Of a stretch of DNA of 64,000 nt, positions 44,928 through 53,148 are shown piece after piece; position 1 is the first letter of the stretch, and the number at the start of each line of letters is the position of its first letter. This stretch comes from Streptomyces sp. 3214.6. Its GTDB lineage: Bacteria; Actinomycetota; Actinomycetes; Streptomycetales; Streptomycetaceae. The translations under genes and the position numbers were made by a program. The notes under the pieces are model-generated. The model worked only from the letters and a program-made list of their open reading frames with translations, ran no database searches and was not told the origin of the DNA. The stretch spans positions 4,464,001-4,528,000 of the forward strand of contig NZ_LT670819.1 in assembly GCF_900129855.1 (NCBI RefSeq), written 5' to 3'.

Positions 44928-45905
44928 GTGAGCAGGCTCCAGGTCGTCAGCGGCAAGGGCGGGACCGGTAAGACGACGGTCGCCGCGGCCCTTGCGCTGG
45001 CCCTCGCCACGGCAGGGAAGCGCACGCTTCTCGTCGAGGTGGAGGGCCGGCAGGGCATCGCGCAGCTCTTCGAGACGGAGGCGTTGCCCTATGAGGAACG
45101 CAAGATCGCCGTCGCCCCGGGGGGCGGTGAGGTGTACGCCCTCGCCATCGACCCCGAACTGGCCCTACTGGACTACCTCCAGATGTTCTACAAACTGGGG
45201 GGCGCCGGACGGGCCCTGAAGAAGCTCGGCGCCATCGACTTCGCCACCACCGTCGCACCCGGCCTGAGGGACGTGCTCCTCACCGGCAAGGCGTGCGAGG
45301 CGGTACGGCGCAAGGACAAGAACGGGCGGTTCGTGTACGACTACGTCGTCATGGACGCCCCGCCCACGGGCCGTGTCACGCGCTTCCTGAACGTCAACGA
45401 CGAGGTCGCCGGGCTGGCCAGGATCGGCCCGATACACAATCAGGCGCAGGCCGTGATGCGGGTGCTGAAGTCGTCGGAGACGGCGGTACACCTGGTGACG
45501 CTGCTCGAGGAGATGCCGGTCCAGGAGACCGCCGACGGCATCGCCGAACTGCGGGCGGCGAAGCTGCCGGTGGGGCGGGTCATCGTCAACATGGTGCGGC
45601 CCGAGGTGCTGGACGAGGACGGGCTGGAACTCGTCCGGACCGTGACGCGTTCTTCTGTTGCCCGCTCGTTGTCCGCCGCCGGGCTCGGCGGGGCGCGGCG
45701 CGGCGGGCACGCCGAGCGGCTGGTGGATCCGCTCCTGAAGCAGGCCGGGGAGTACGCCGAGCGGTACGCGCTGGAGCACGAGCAGCGCGCGGTCCTGGGC
45801 GAGCTGGACCTGCCGCTGCATGAACTGCCGTTGCTCGCCGAGGGCCTGGACCTCGCGGGCCTGTACCAGCTCGCCACGGAACTGCGGAAGCAGGGGATCG
45901 CATGA
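44928..45905 (+). CDS. ArsA/Get3-type ATPase, first of pair
   Basis: A 325-residue SIMIBI ATPase starting MSRLQVVSGKGGTGKTTVAAALALALATAGKR (deviant Walker A GKGGTGKTT). Switch I is LLVEVEGRQG and switch II is VVMDAPPTGRVTRFL. The region NMVRPEVLDEDGLEL closes the ATP site. No arsenite-binding cysteines are seen, so arsenic transport is unlikely. From memory the pair is annotated as ion-transporting ATPases next to wblA in S. coelicolor. GTG 44928 is supported by a -10-like TACGCT 7 nt upstream. It overlaps the second ATPase by 4 bp. Confidence 0.9.
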   Translation: MSRLQVVSGKGGTGKTTVAAALALALATAGKRTLLVEVEGRQGIAQLFETEALPYEERKIAVAPGGGEVYALAIDPELALLDYLQMFYKLGGAGRALKKLGAIDFATTVAPGLRDVLLTGKACEAVRRKDKNGRFVYDYVVMDAPPTGRVTRFLNVNDEVAGLARIGPIHNQAQAVMRVLKSSETAVHLVTLLEEMPVQETADGIAELRAAKLPVGRVIVNMVRPEVLDEDGLELVRTVTRSSVARSLSAAGLGGARRGGHAERLVDPLLKQAGEYAERYALEHEQRAVLGELDLPLHELPLLAEGLDLAGLYQLATELRKQGIA

Positions 45906-47281
45906 GTCCGGACCAGGCTCACGCCCAGGGCAGCAAGGCCCGAGGCACGGCCGACGCCAAGGCCCACGACACGGGAGGCGCCCGGCGCCGCCTCTCCCCC
46001 GCGCCCCTGCTCGACCTCGATCCGCTGCTCGACGATCCGGCGACCCGCATCGTGGTCTGCTGCGGCTCGGGCGGCGTCGGCAAGACGACCACGGCGGCGG
46101 CGCTGGGGCTCAGGGCGGCCGAGCGCGGCCGCAAGGTGGTGGTCCTCACCATCGACCCGGCGCGCCGGCTCGCGCAGTCCATGGGCATCGACTCGCTCGA
46201 CAACACCCCGCGCCGCGTCAAGGGCGTCGAGGGGGACGGCGAACTGCACGCGATGATGCTCGACATGAAGCGCACCTTCGACGAGATCGTCGAGGCGCAC
46301 GCCGATCCGGGGCGGGCCGCCGCGATCCTGGGCAACCCGTTCTACCAGTCGCTGTCGGCGGGCTTCGCGGGCACGCAGGAGTACATGGCGATGGAGAAGC
46401 TGGGCCAGCTCCGCGCGCGGGACGAGTGGGATCTGATCGTCGTCGACACCCCGCCCTCGCGTTCGGCGCTGGACTTCCTGGACGCGCCGAAGCGGCTGGG
46501 GTCGTTCCTGGACGGCAAGCTGATCCGCGTCCTGCTGGCGCCCGCCAAGGTCGGCGGACGCGCGGGGATGAAGTTCCTGAACGTCGGGATGTCGATGATG
46601 ACCGGCGCGCTCGGCAAGCTGCTGGGCGGGCAACTGCTGAAGGACGTGCAGACGTTCGTAGCGGCGATGGACTCGATGTTCGGCGGCTTCCGCACCCGCG
46701 CGGACGCCACGTACAAGCTTCTCCAGGCGCCCGGTACGGCGTTCCTGGTGGTGGCGGCTCCCGAGCGGGACGCGCTGCGGGAGGCCGCGTACTTCGTGGA
46801 GCGACTGGCCGCCGAGGACATGCCGCTGGCCGGTCTGGTGCTCAACCGCGTCCACGGCAGCGGCGCCGCCCAGCTGTCCGCCGAGCGGGCGCTCGCCGCT
46901 GCGGAAAATCTTGAAGAGCCCGGCATTGTCGATCAGGACGGCGGGAAAGCTGGACTTCGTAACTCTCCCGACACGTACGGCAGTTCAGAATCTCCAGCAC
47001 TCGAGTCTCCAGCACCCGATCCGGAGCGCGACACCCCCACAGACGCGGACCGGACCGTGGACGATCTCACCGCGGGCCTGTTGCGGCTGCACGCGGAACG
47101 CATGCACCTGCTCTCCCGAGAGCAGCGCACGCGTGACCGCTTCACCGCGCTCCACCCCGAGGTGGCGGTAGCCGAAGTGGCCGCGCTGCCCGGCGACGTG
47201 CATGACCTCACGGGGCTGCGGGACATCGGGAACCGGCTCGCGGCCAACCGGCCGGAGCTGCCCGAGGCTGCCGACGCCTGA
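45902..47281 (+). CDS. ArsA/Get3-type ATPase, second of pair
   Basis: A 459-residue paralogue with Walker A RIVVCCGSGGVGKTTTAAALGL at about residue 55, switch I LTIDPARRLAQSMG, and switch II LIVVDTPPSRSALDFLDAP. Residues about 335-390 form an insert rich in Ser, Pro and Asp (LESPAPDPERDTPTDADR). It overlaps the first ATPase gene by 4 bp. Adjacent ArsA-like genes in actinobacteria suggest a heterodimer, like the two halves of ArsA. It is convergent with wblA with only 14 bp between stop codons. Confidence 0.9.
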   Translation: MSPDQAHAQGSKARGTADAKAHDTGGARRRLSPAPLLDLDPLLDDPATRIVVCCGSGGVGKTTTAAALGLRAAERGRKVVVLTIDPARRLAQSMGIDSLDNTPRRVKGVEGDGELHAMMLDMKRTFDEIVEAHADPGRAAAILGNPFYQSLSAGFAGTQEYMAMEKLGQLRARDEWDLIVVDTPPSRSALDFLDAPKRLGSFLDGKLIRVLLAPAKVGGRAGMKFLNVGMSMMTGALGKLLGGQLLKDVQTFVAAMDSMFGGFRTRADATYKLLQAPGTAFLVVAAPERDALREAAYFVERLAAEDMPLAGLVLNRVHGSGAAQLSAERALAAAENLEEPGIVDQDGGKAGLRNSPDTYGSSESPALESPAPDPERDTPTDADRTVDDLTAGLLRLHAERMHLLSREQRTRDRFTALHPEVAVAEVAALPGDVHDLTGLRDIGNRLAANRPELPEAADA

Positions 47282-47295
47282 GCCGAGGGTTCTCC

Positions 47296-47634
47296 TCAGC
47301 TCACCGCCGCGTAGTTCTCGTACATCTGGTCGTCGTCGAGCGGCAGGATGCCCACCCCACGCTCGTACTCCGAACGCGCCGTCTCCAGGAGCCGACGCCA
47401 GGAGGTCACCGTCGGCCGCCTGCGCAGCAGTGCGCGGCGCTCGCGCTCCGTCATGCCTCCCCACACGCCGAACTCGACGCGGTTGTCGAGCGCGTCGGCC
47501 AGACATTCGGTGCGTACCGGGCATCCGGTGCACACCGCCTTGGCCCTGTTCTGCGCTGCTCCCTGAACGAACAGTTCATCCGGATCGGTAGTGCGGCAGG
47601 CAGCCTGCGCACTCCAGTCGGTTACCCAGCCCAT
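47296..47634 (-). CDS. wblA: WhiB-like regulator WblA
   Basis: A 112-residue iron-sulfur transcription factor that represses antibiotic genes and supports aerial development. Four cluster cysteines lie in QAACRTTDPD and AVCTGCPVRTEC; the G[VI]WGG turn reads FGVWGGMTERERRALLRRR, a basic DNA-contacting helix. ATG 47634 gives the 112-residue form known from S. coelicolor (from memory). An in-frame GTG at 47691 would add 19 residues (MNMPLPPWG...), but no ribosome site precedes it. Confidence 0.95.
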   Translation of the reverse strand: MGWVTDWSAQAACRTTDPDELFVQGAAQNRAKAVCTGCPVRTECLADALDNRVEFGVWGGMTERERRALLRRRPTVTSWRRLLETARSEYERGVGILPLDDDQMYENYAAVS

Positions 47635-48042
47635 ACCGGCGCCGTCCTCTCCCGAATCGAGGCTCCCCCACGGCGGCAGCGGCATATTCACCGCCGCCAG
47701 TTGAGGACGTTACGGAAGGTGGGCACAGCGCAACACCCCCTTCGGGCCCAATCTTGAATGGCCCGAACGGACTATGGGTAAGCGGCAGATCACCCGGGGG
47801 AGTGAGCCTGCGACATACATCACTTTCCCGGTAAAACGGGACAGTTCAGTTGGGTCACAACGGACGCCGGGTGACACTCAAGGCGGATTCGGGCACGCCC
47901 CCAACAAAAAAGTTGAGGAACCTCCGGAACGATTCGGGGTCGCCGGACGTATTGATACGTAGCCCTGCTGCTGTGACAGTTGAGAGCAGCTTAGGCCAAG
48001 GCATTGACGTGTGTCCGGCGAATGAGAACGTAGGCTGCCCCC
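47635..48042. other. wblA upstream region
   Basis: 408 bp between divergent wblA and the PBP gene. It holds the wblA leader and promoter and the PBP promoter. I see no clear gene; wblA is known to be controlled by BldD and AdpA-type regulators but sites cannot be assigned by eye. Confidence 0.4.
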
Positions 48043-50328
48043 ATGCCAAAAAAGCGCTCGGGCGGTGGTCTGTCGCCAACGCAGCAGGCCGCCAAGTTCC
48101 TCGGTGTCAGTGTGCTCGCGGGAGCGGTGCTGGCCGGTATCGCCCTGCCCGCGTTCGGCGCGCTGGGCCTGGCCGCCAAGGGGTCGGTGGAGTCGTTCGA
48201 CGAACTCCCGGCCAACCTGAAGACGCCGCCGCTGAGCCAGCGCACCACGATCCTCGACGCCGAGGGCGGTCAGATCGCCACGGTCTACTCCCGTGACCGC
48301 ACGGTCGTCGACCTGAAGAACATCTCGCCGTACATGCAGAAGGCGATCGTCGCGATCGAGGACTCGCGTTTCTACGAGCACGGCGCGATCGACCTGAAGG
48401 GCGTCCTGCGCGCGCTCAACAAGAACGTGCAGAACAGCGGGGTCTCCCAGGGCGCCTCGACGCTCACGCAGCAGCTCGTGAAGAACGTCGCCATCGAAGA
48501 GGCGGGCGACGACCCGACGAAGGTCGCACAGGCCACGCAGCAGACCATCGGCCGCAAGATCAAGGAACTGAAGTACGCGATCCAGCTCGAGGAAGAGCTC
48601 GGCAAGAAGAAGATCCTCGAGAACTACCTGAACATCACGTTCTTCGGCGAGCAGGCCTACGGCGTGGAAGCCGCCTCCCAGCGCTACTTCTCCACGCACG
48701 CCAAGGACCTCACCCTCCCCCAGGCGGCCATGCTGGCCGGCCTCGTCCAGCAGCCGACCGTCTACGACCCGGTCAAGGACGACGTCACCGCCACCAACCG
48801 CCGCAACGTCGTGCTGAAGCGCATGGCCGAGGTCGGTGACATCACCGAGGGCGAGGCCGCCAAGGCGCAGCGGGCCCCGCTGGGTCTGAAGGTCAAGCAG
48901 CCGAAGAACGGCTGCATCACCGCCGTCCAGGGCGCCAGCTTCTTCTGCAAGTACGTGGAGCGCGTCTTCCTCAGCGACCCGGTCTTCGGCAAGACCAAGG
49001 AGGACCGGGCGAAGGTCTGGAACCAGGGCGGTCTGACGATCCGGACGACGCTCGAACCGCAGTCCCAGAAGGCCGTCCAGGACTCGCTCAAGGAGCACGT
49101 CTACCAGTCGGACAAGGTCGCCGCGGCCGCCACCCTCGTCGAGCCCGGCACCGGCAAGATCCTCGGCATGGGCCAGTCGAAGCCGTACGGCTACGGCAAG
49201 AACGAGACCGAGTACAACTACTCCGTCAACTCCTCCATGGGCGGCTCGAACTACGGCTTCCCGACCGGTTCGACGTTCAAGCCGTTCCTCGCCGCAGCGG
49301 CGCTGGAGGAGGGCCGCCCGCCGAACCAGTCGTACCCGGCGCCGTACCAGATGCCGTACCCGGAGACGGTCCAGACGTGCAGCAGCAAGCCCTGGACCAA
49401 CAAGGACAACGACACGGTGGAGAACGAGAGCGAGTCGGAGAAGGGGCCGTACCAGCTGAAGAAGGCCATGGAGCTGTCGGTCAACACCTACTTCGTGCAG
49501 ATGCTCGCCGACATCGGCATGTGCCCCGTGGTGAAGATGACCGACAAGCTGGGCGTCGTCCAGGGCAACGGCGACAAGGTCCCCGAGGTCCCCTCGTCCA
49601 TGACCCTCGGCTCGACCGGCCTCTCCCCCCTCACCATGGCGAGCGCGTACGCCGCCTTCGCCAGCCGGGGCATGTACTGCACCCCGATCGCCATCGAGTC
49701 GATCACCCAGACCGTGGGCGGCGCGAAGAAGTCGCTGGAGGTCCCGAAGTCGACCTGCTCGCGCGCGATGGACGAGAAGACCGCGGACACCATCAACACG
49801 CTGCTGAGCGGTGTGACCGACTCCGGTACCGGCAAGCAGGCCGGCCTCTCCGGCCGAGCCAACGCCGGTAAGACCGGTACGACGGACTCCCGCAAGAACG
49901 CCTGGTTCGTCGGCTACACCCCGAACCTCGCGGGCGCCGTCTGGGTCGGCAGCGCCACCCAGAAGGTCGAGATGACCGACATCACCATCGGCGGCGTCTA
50001 CCACGCACAGGTCTACGGCGGCGACACCCCCGGCCCGATCTGGCGGGACGCCATGACCAGCGCCCTCGAGGGCAAGGATGCGCCGTCCTTCAACCTCGTC
50101 AACATCCCGAACCCCCCGGACAAGAACAAGGGCAACGGGAACAACAACAACGGCGGGGGCAACAACAACGGCGGCACCGGCGGCGACGGTGGCAACAACG
50201 ACGGCTTCCTCGGCGGCCTGCTCACCAACGGCACCACGAACGCCGGCACGGCGAACGGCGGCGCCGGCACCTACTTCCAGGGCCAGACCAACGGCAACGC
50301 AAACGGCGGCGGCGGCAGGCGCAACTGA
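48043..50328 (+). CDS. Class A penicillin-binding protein (glycosyltransferase-transpeptidase)
   Basis: A 761-residue bifunctional peptidoglycan synthase with one N-terminal membrane helix (residues about 16-45). The GT51 domain has AIVAIEDSRFYEH (catalytic Glu about 106) and GASTLTQQLVKNV. The transpeptidase domain has SxxK at Ser410-Lys413 (GSTFKPF), SxN at 479-481 and KTGT at 610-613. The last 90 residues are Asn/Gly repeats. A 21-bp-stem terminator follows. Its position beside wblA is conserved in Streptomyces. Confidence 0.96.
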   Translation: MPKKRSGGGLSPTQQAAKFLGVSVLAGAVLAGIALPAFGALGLAAKGSVESFDELPANLKTPPLSQRTTILDAEGGQIATVYSRDRTVVDLKNISPYMQKAIVAIEDSRFYEHGAIDLKGVLRALNKNVQNSGVSQGASTLTQQLVKNVAIEEAGDDPTKVAQATQQTIGRKIKELKYAIQLEEELGKKKILENYLNITFFGEQAYGVEAASQRYFSTHAKDLTLPQAAMLAGLVQQPTVYDPVKDDVTATNRRNVVLKRMAEVGDITEGEAAKAQRAPLGLKVKQPKNGCITAVQGASFFCKYVERVFLSDPVFGKTKEDRAKVWNQGGLTIRTTLEPQSQKAVQDSLKEHVYQSDKVAAAATLVEPGTGKILGMGQSKPYGYGKNETEYNYSVNSSMGGSNYGFPTGSTFKPFLAAAALEEGRPPNQSYPAPYQMPYPETVQTCSSKPWTNKDNDTVENESESEKGPYQLKKAMELSVNTYFVQMLADIGMCPVVKMTDKLGVVQGNGDKVPEVPSSMTLGSTGLSPLTMASAYAAFASRGMYCTPIAIESITQTVGGAKKSLEVPKSTCSRAMDEKTADTINTLLSGVTDSGTGKQAGLSGRANAGKTGTTDSRKNAWFVGYTPNLAGAVWVGSATQKVEMTDITIGGVYHAQVYGGDTPGPIWRDAMTSALEGKDAPSFNLVNIPNPPDKNKGNGNNNNGGGNNNGGTGGDGGNNDGFLGGLLTNGTTNAGTANGGAGTYFQGQTNGNANGGGGRRN

Positions 50329-50371
50329 GCCCACCGCCACCGAAGGCCATCAGCGCCGAGTAAGCACACAG

Positions 50372-50418
50372 CGAACGGCCCCCGTTTCTCTCGCAGGGAG
50401 AGAAACGGGGGCCGTTCG
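50372..50418. terminator. Strong bidirectional terminator
   Basis: Perfect 21-bp stem: left arm 50372-50392, right arm 50398-50418, loop GCAGG, with the core CCCCCGTTTCTCTC. Serves the convergent PBP and yqeY genes. Confidence 0.95.
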
Positions 50419-50470
50419 TCTTGCGGGGGCGGCTTCCAGCGCGGGGCCCCCGGTGTGAGGGTGGGGCGGG

Positions 50471-50935
50471 TCAGCCTGCGAGAAGCTTTTTGACGACGGC
50501 GGCTACGCGGCCGCCCTCGGCCAGGCCGGCCACCTTCGGGTTCACGATCTTCATGACGGCGCCCATGGCCCGCGGCCCCTCCGCGCCGGCCGCCTTCGCC
50601 TCCTCGACGGCCTGGGCGACGATGGCGTCCAACTCCTCGTCGCTGAGCTGCTTGGGCAGGTACGTGGCGAGAATCTCGCCCTCCGCCTTCTCCCGCTCGG
50701 CGCTCTCGGCCCGACCACCCTGCGCGAAGGCGTCGGCCGCCTCCCGGCGCTTCTTCGCCTCCTTGTTGATCACCTTGAGGACTTCGTCGTCGGAGAGCTC
50801 GCGCTTCTCCTTGCCCGCGACCTCCTCCTTGGTGATCGCGGCGAGCGTCAGCCGGAGCGTCGAGGAGCGGAGCTCGTCGCGCCCCTTGATCGCGGCGTTG
50901 AGGTCTTCCTGCAGCTTCGACTTGAGCGTGGTCAT
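50471..50935 (-). CDS. yqeY: GatB/YqeY-domain protein
   Basis: A 154-residue protein of the YqeY family, related to the tail of GatB, and thought to touch tRNA or translation. Motifs are TLRLTLAAITKEEVAGKEKRELSDDEVLKVINKEAKKRREA and EILATYLPKQLSDEELDAIV. No catalytic residues are known. Divergent from the metallophosphoesterase gene with 161 bp between. Confidence 0.92.
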   Translation of the reverse strand: MTTLKSKLQEDLNAAIKGRDELRSSTLRLTLAAITKEEVAGKEKRELSDDEVLKVINKEAKKRREAADAFAQGGRAESAEREKAEGEILATYLPKQLSDEELDAIVAQAVEEAKAAGAEGPRAMGAVMKIVNPKVAGLAEGGRVAAVVKKLLAG

Positions 50936-51096
50936 GGGTGTGATTGTCGCAGGTGTGGACAGCCGGGCGCCCGCTCATTTAGCGGGCGGTGCGGCACGGA
51001 CACCGGAACCGCGGCGCAGCAAGGGCCCTTGCGGGCCAACGCAGTCAAGGGGGCGCTGCGGAAAGAAGCGCCGGCGGCGTCTGACACGATGGACGT

Positions 51097-52023
51097 ATGC
51101 GCGCGCGATACGGAGTACCTCTGTCCATTGCGGCGGCCGGCGCCGCCGGCCTGGTGTACGCGGCGGGTTTCGAAGCCCGCTCCTTCCGCCTCCGACGGGT
51201 CACGGTCCCCGTCCTGCCCGCCGGAATGCGTCCCCTGCGCGTGTTGCAGGTCTCCGACATCCACATGGTCGGCGGCCAGCGCAAGAAGCAGCGCTGGCTG
51301 CGCTCGCTGGCCGGCCTGCGCCCCGACTTCGTGATCAACACGGGCGACAACCTGTCCGACCCGGACAGCATCCCCGAGGTCCTGGACGCCCTCGGCCCCC
51401 TGATGGAGTTCCCGGGCGCGTACGTCTTCGGCTCGAACGACTACTACGGCCCGACACCGCGCAATCCCGCCCGCTATCTCCTCGAGAAGGTCCAGGGCCG
51501 CCACGGCCTGAACGGCAACGCGCCCGCCGTCGGCGTGATCCACAACCCGTGGGAGGACCTGCGCGACGGCTTCGACGCGGCGGGCTGGCTCAACCTGACG
51601 AACACCCGCGGGGTGCTGAAGGTCGAGGGCGCGTCGGTGGAGCTGACGGGCCTGGACGACCCCCACATCAAGCGCGACCGCTACGCACAGGTGGCCGGCG
51701 GCCCATCGGCATCCGCCGACTTCTCGATGGGCGTGGTGCACGCGCCCTACCTGCGGGTCCTGGACTCCTACACGGCGGACGACTACCCCCTGATCCTGGC
51801 CGGCCACACCCACGGCGGCCAGCTCTGCATCCCCTTCTACGGCGCCCTGGTCACCAACTGCGACCTGGACACGGACCGCGTGAAGGGCCTGTCGACGCAC
51901 ACGGCGGACGGCCGTACGTCCTACCTCCACGTCTCGGCAGGCTGCGGCACCAACCGCTACACCCCGGTGAGGTTCGCATGCCCGCCTGAGGTGACGTTGC
52001 TGACACTGGTCGAGAAGGAGTAG
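51097..52023 (+). CDS. Calcineurin-like metallophosphoesterase, membrane-anchored
   Basis: A 308-residue enzyme with an N-terminal hydrophobic segment (VPLSIAAAGAAGLVYAAG) that may anchor it. Metal motifs are VLQVSDIHMVG (DxH), FVINTGDNLSD (GDN), VFGSNDYY (the usual GNHD varied to GSND), GVVHAPY and LAGHTHGGQLCIPF (GHTH). This is the YkuE/YaeI subfamily that may act on membrane lipids or phosphoesters. The Asn-to-Ser change in GNHD (GSND) is shared by actinobacterial members. Confidence 0.9.
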   Translation: MRARYGVPLSIAAAGAAGLVYAAGFEARSFRLRRVTVPVLPAGMRPLRVLQVSDIHMVGGQRKKQRWLRSLAGLRPDFVINTGDNLSDPDSIPEVLDALGPLMEFPGAYVFGSNDYYGPTPRNPARYLLEKVQGRHGLNGNAPAVGVIHNPWEDLRDGFDAAGWLNLTNTRGVLKVEGASVELTGLDDPHIKRDRYAQVAGGPSASADFSMGVVHAPYLRVLDSYTADDYPLILAGHTHGGQLCIPFYGALVTNCDLDTDRVKGLSTHTADGRTSYLHVSAGCGTNRYTPVRFACPPEVTLLTLVEKE

Positions 52024-52032
52024 CGGGAGAGG

Positions 52033-52110
52033 GGCCCGGCAGCCGGGGGCCGGAAGTCGGGCAGCCGGGGGCCGGAAGTCGGGGAGCCGGGAGCCGGGAG
52101 CCTGAGGGCC
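52033..52110. repeat. 22-bp GC-rich repeat after the phosphoesterase gene
   Basis: AGCCGGGGGCCGGAAGTCGG occurs twice (about 52040 and 52062), followed by degenerate AGCCGGG units. On the minus strand it is strongly C-rich. Confidence 0.75.
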
Positions 52111-52171
52111 GGGGTCCCCCGGACGGACCACCCGCATCGCCCCCTTTGTCCCCCTTGCCTAGCGTGAGGGC

Positions 52172-52957
52172 ATGACCGCGCCGATACCCAGGGACCTCCC
52201 GGATCTGCCCGCGATTCCGCGGACCCACGCGCTCCTGCTCTCCTCCGTCCCCGCCGCGGCGGTGGTGCCCCCGGTACGCCGCCGACTGGCCGCCGTCCTC
52301 CGCCTGCTGCTGGCCGGCACGGCGGCAGCGGGTGTGACACTCGCCCTCCTGCTCGGCAGCCTACTGCGGGTCCTGAGTCACTTCGCGATCCAGAGCAACA
52401 TCCTGCTGACCCTGGTCATGCTGCTCTCCGCCCGTCGGGCGTGGACGGCCCGCCGCCCCCTCCCCTCCGCCGTGACCGGCGCCACGCTGCTCTACGTCGT
52501 GATCACCGGCCTCGTCTACCACCTGCTCCTGGCGGACGCCGCCGTCCCCTTCTCCCTGACCGGCACGACGACCCCCCTCACCGGTTGGCACATGATCGTC
52601 GGGCACGTCCTCCAGACCGTGACACCGCTGGCCGCCGTCCTGGACTGGCTGCTGCTGACCGCCCCGGGCCGAATGCGCCTGCGCCGGGCCGCTACGTGGA
52701 TGCTCTACCCGGTGGCCTATCTGGTGTTCTCCCTCGCCCGCGCCCAACTGATCCACACCGGCACACCGGGCCGCTACCTCTATCCCTTCCTCGACGTCGA
52801 GGCCCACGGCTACAGGCATGCCCTCGCCAACGCTCTCCTCCTCGGCCTCTCCTTCTACGCCCTCGCGGTCCTCCTCGTGGCCCTCGACCACGCCCGCCCC
52901 AACCCGATCGGCCACCGCGGCAAAACCGGATTTCGTCTCCAGCCACCAGTGGGCTAA
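52172..52957 (+). CDS. Pr6Pr-family membrane protein
   Basis: A 261-residue protein with six to seven helices (for example RLAAVLRLLLAGTAAAGVTLALLLG, NILLTLVMLLSARRAW, LLYVVITGLVYHLLLA). The family is named for conserved Pro and Arg patterns in its loops (RRPLPSAVTG, GTPGRYLYPFLDVEAHGYRHALANAL). Actinobacterial members resemble FAR-17a/AIG1-type hydrolases but no activity is established. It is the last core gene before the tRNA-Pro gene. Confidence 0.85.
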   Translation: MTAPIPRDLPDLPAIPRTHALLLSSVPAAAVVPPVRRRLAAVLRLLLAGTAAAGVTLALLLGSLLRVLSHFAIQSNILLTLVMLLSARRAWTARRPLPSAVTGATLLYVVITGLVYHLLLADAAVPFSLTGTTTPLTGWHMIVGHVLQTVTPLAAVLDWLLLTAPGRMRLRRAATWMLYPVAYLVFSLARAQLIHTGTPGRYLYPFLDVEAHGYRHALANALLLGLSFYALAVLLVALDHARPNPIGHRGKTGFRLQPPVG

Positions 52958-52999
52958 AGTAAACGACGTCGCCGCGACAAGCAGGACAAGCAGCGATAT

Positions 53000-53073
53000 C
53001 GGGGTGTAGCGCAGCTTGGCAGCGCGCTTCGTTCGGGACGAAGAGGTCGTGGGTTCAAATCCCGCCACCCCGA
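53000..53073 (+). tRNA. tRNA-Pro (anticodon CGG), integration site
   Basis: Acceptor arms CGGGGTG (53000-53006) and CACCCCG (53066-53072), anticodon stem CTTCG/CGAAG with loop TTCGGGA (anticodon CGG), and a T loop GGGTTCAAATCCC. Discriminator A at 53073; CCA is not encoded. The 74 nt is standard. The integrated element begins in its 3' half, so the tRNA gene is restored on insertion. Confidence 0.97.
53041..53073. other. Putative attL core in the 3' half of tRNA-Pro
   Basis: The integrase gene ends 75 bp past the tRNA, so recombination should use the tRNA 3' portion as in pSAM2-like elements. No second copy occurs in the window, so attR lies to the right. Confidence 0.6.
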
Positions 53074-53080
53074 CACAGGT

Positions 53081-53116
53081 CAGAGGCCCATTCGCGTGAT
53101 CGCGAATGGGCCTCTG
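53081..53116 (-). terminator. Terminator between int and tRNA-Pro
   Basis: Perfect 16-bp stem CAGAGGCCCATTCGCG / CGCGAATGGGCCTCTG with a TGAT loop. It ends the integrase transcript and can also end tRNA-Pro. Confidence 0.93.
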
Positions 53117-53122
53117 TCGTGC

Positions 53123-53148
53123 GTACAGCAGCGGAGTACAGCAACCGC
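53123..53148. repeat. Direct repeat GTACAGCA at attL
   Basis: GTACAGCA occurs at 53123-53130 and 53136-53143 (13-bp spacing) directly before the int stop codon. Candidate arm-type integrase binding sites. Confidence 0.5.

Noticed and set aside
44928..47281. Arsenic resistance operon
   Set aside because: No arsenite-binding cysteines, ArsB or ArsR gene nearby.
47878..50340. 820-codon minus-strand frame
   Set aside because: Antisense to the class A PBP gene, whose motifs are clear.
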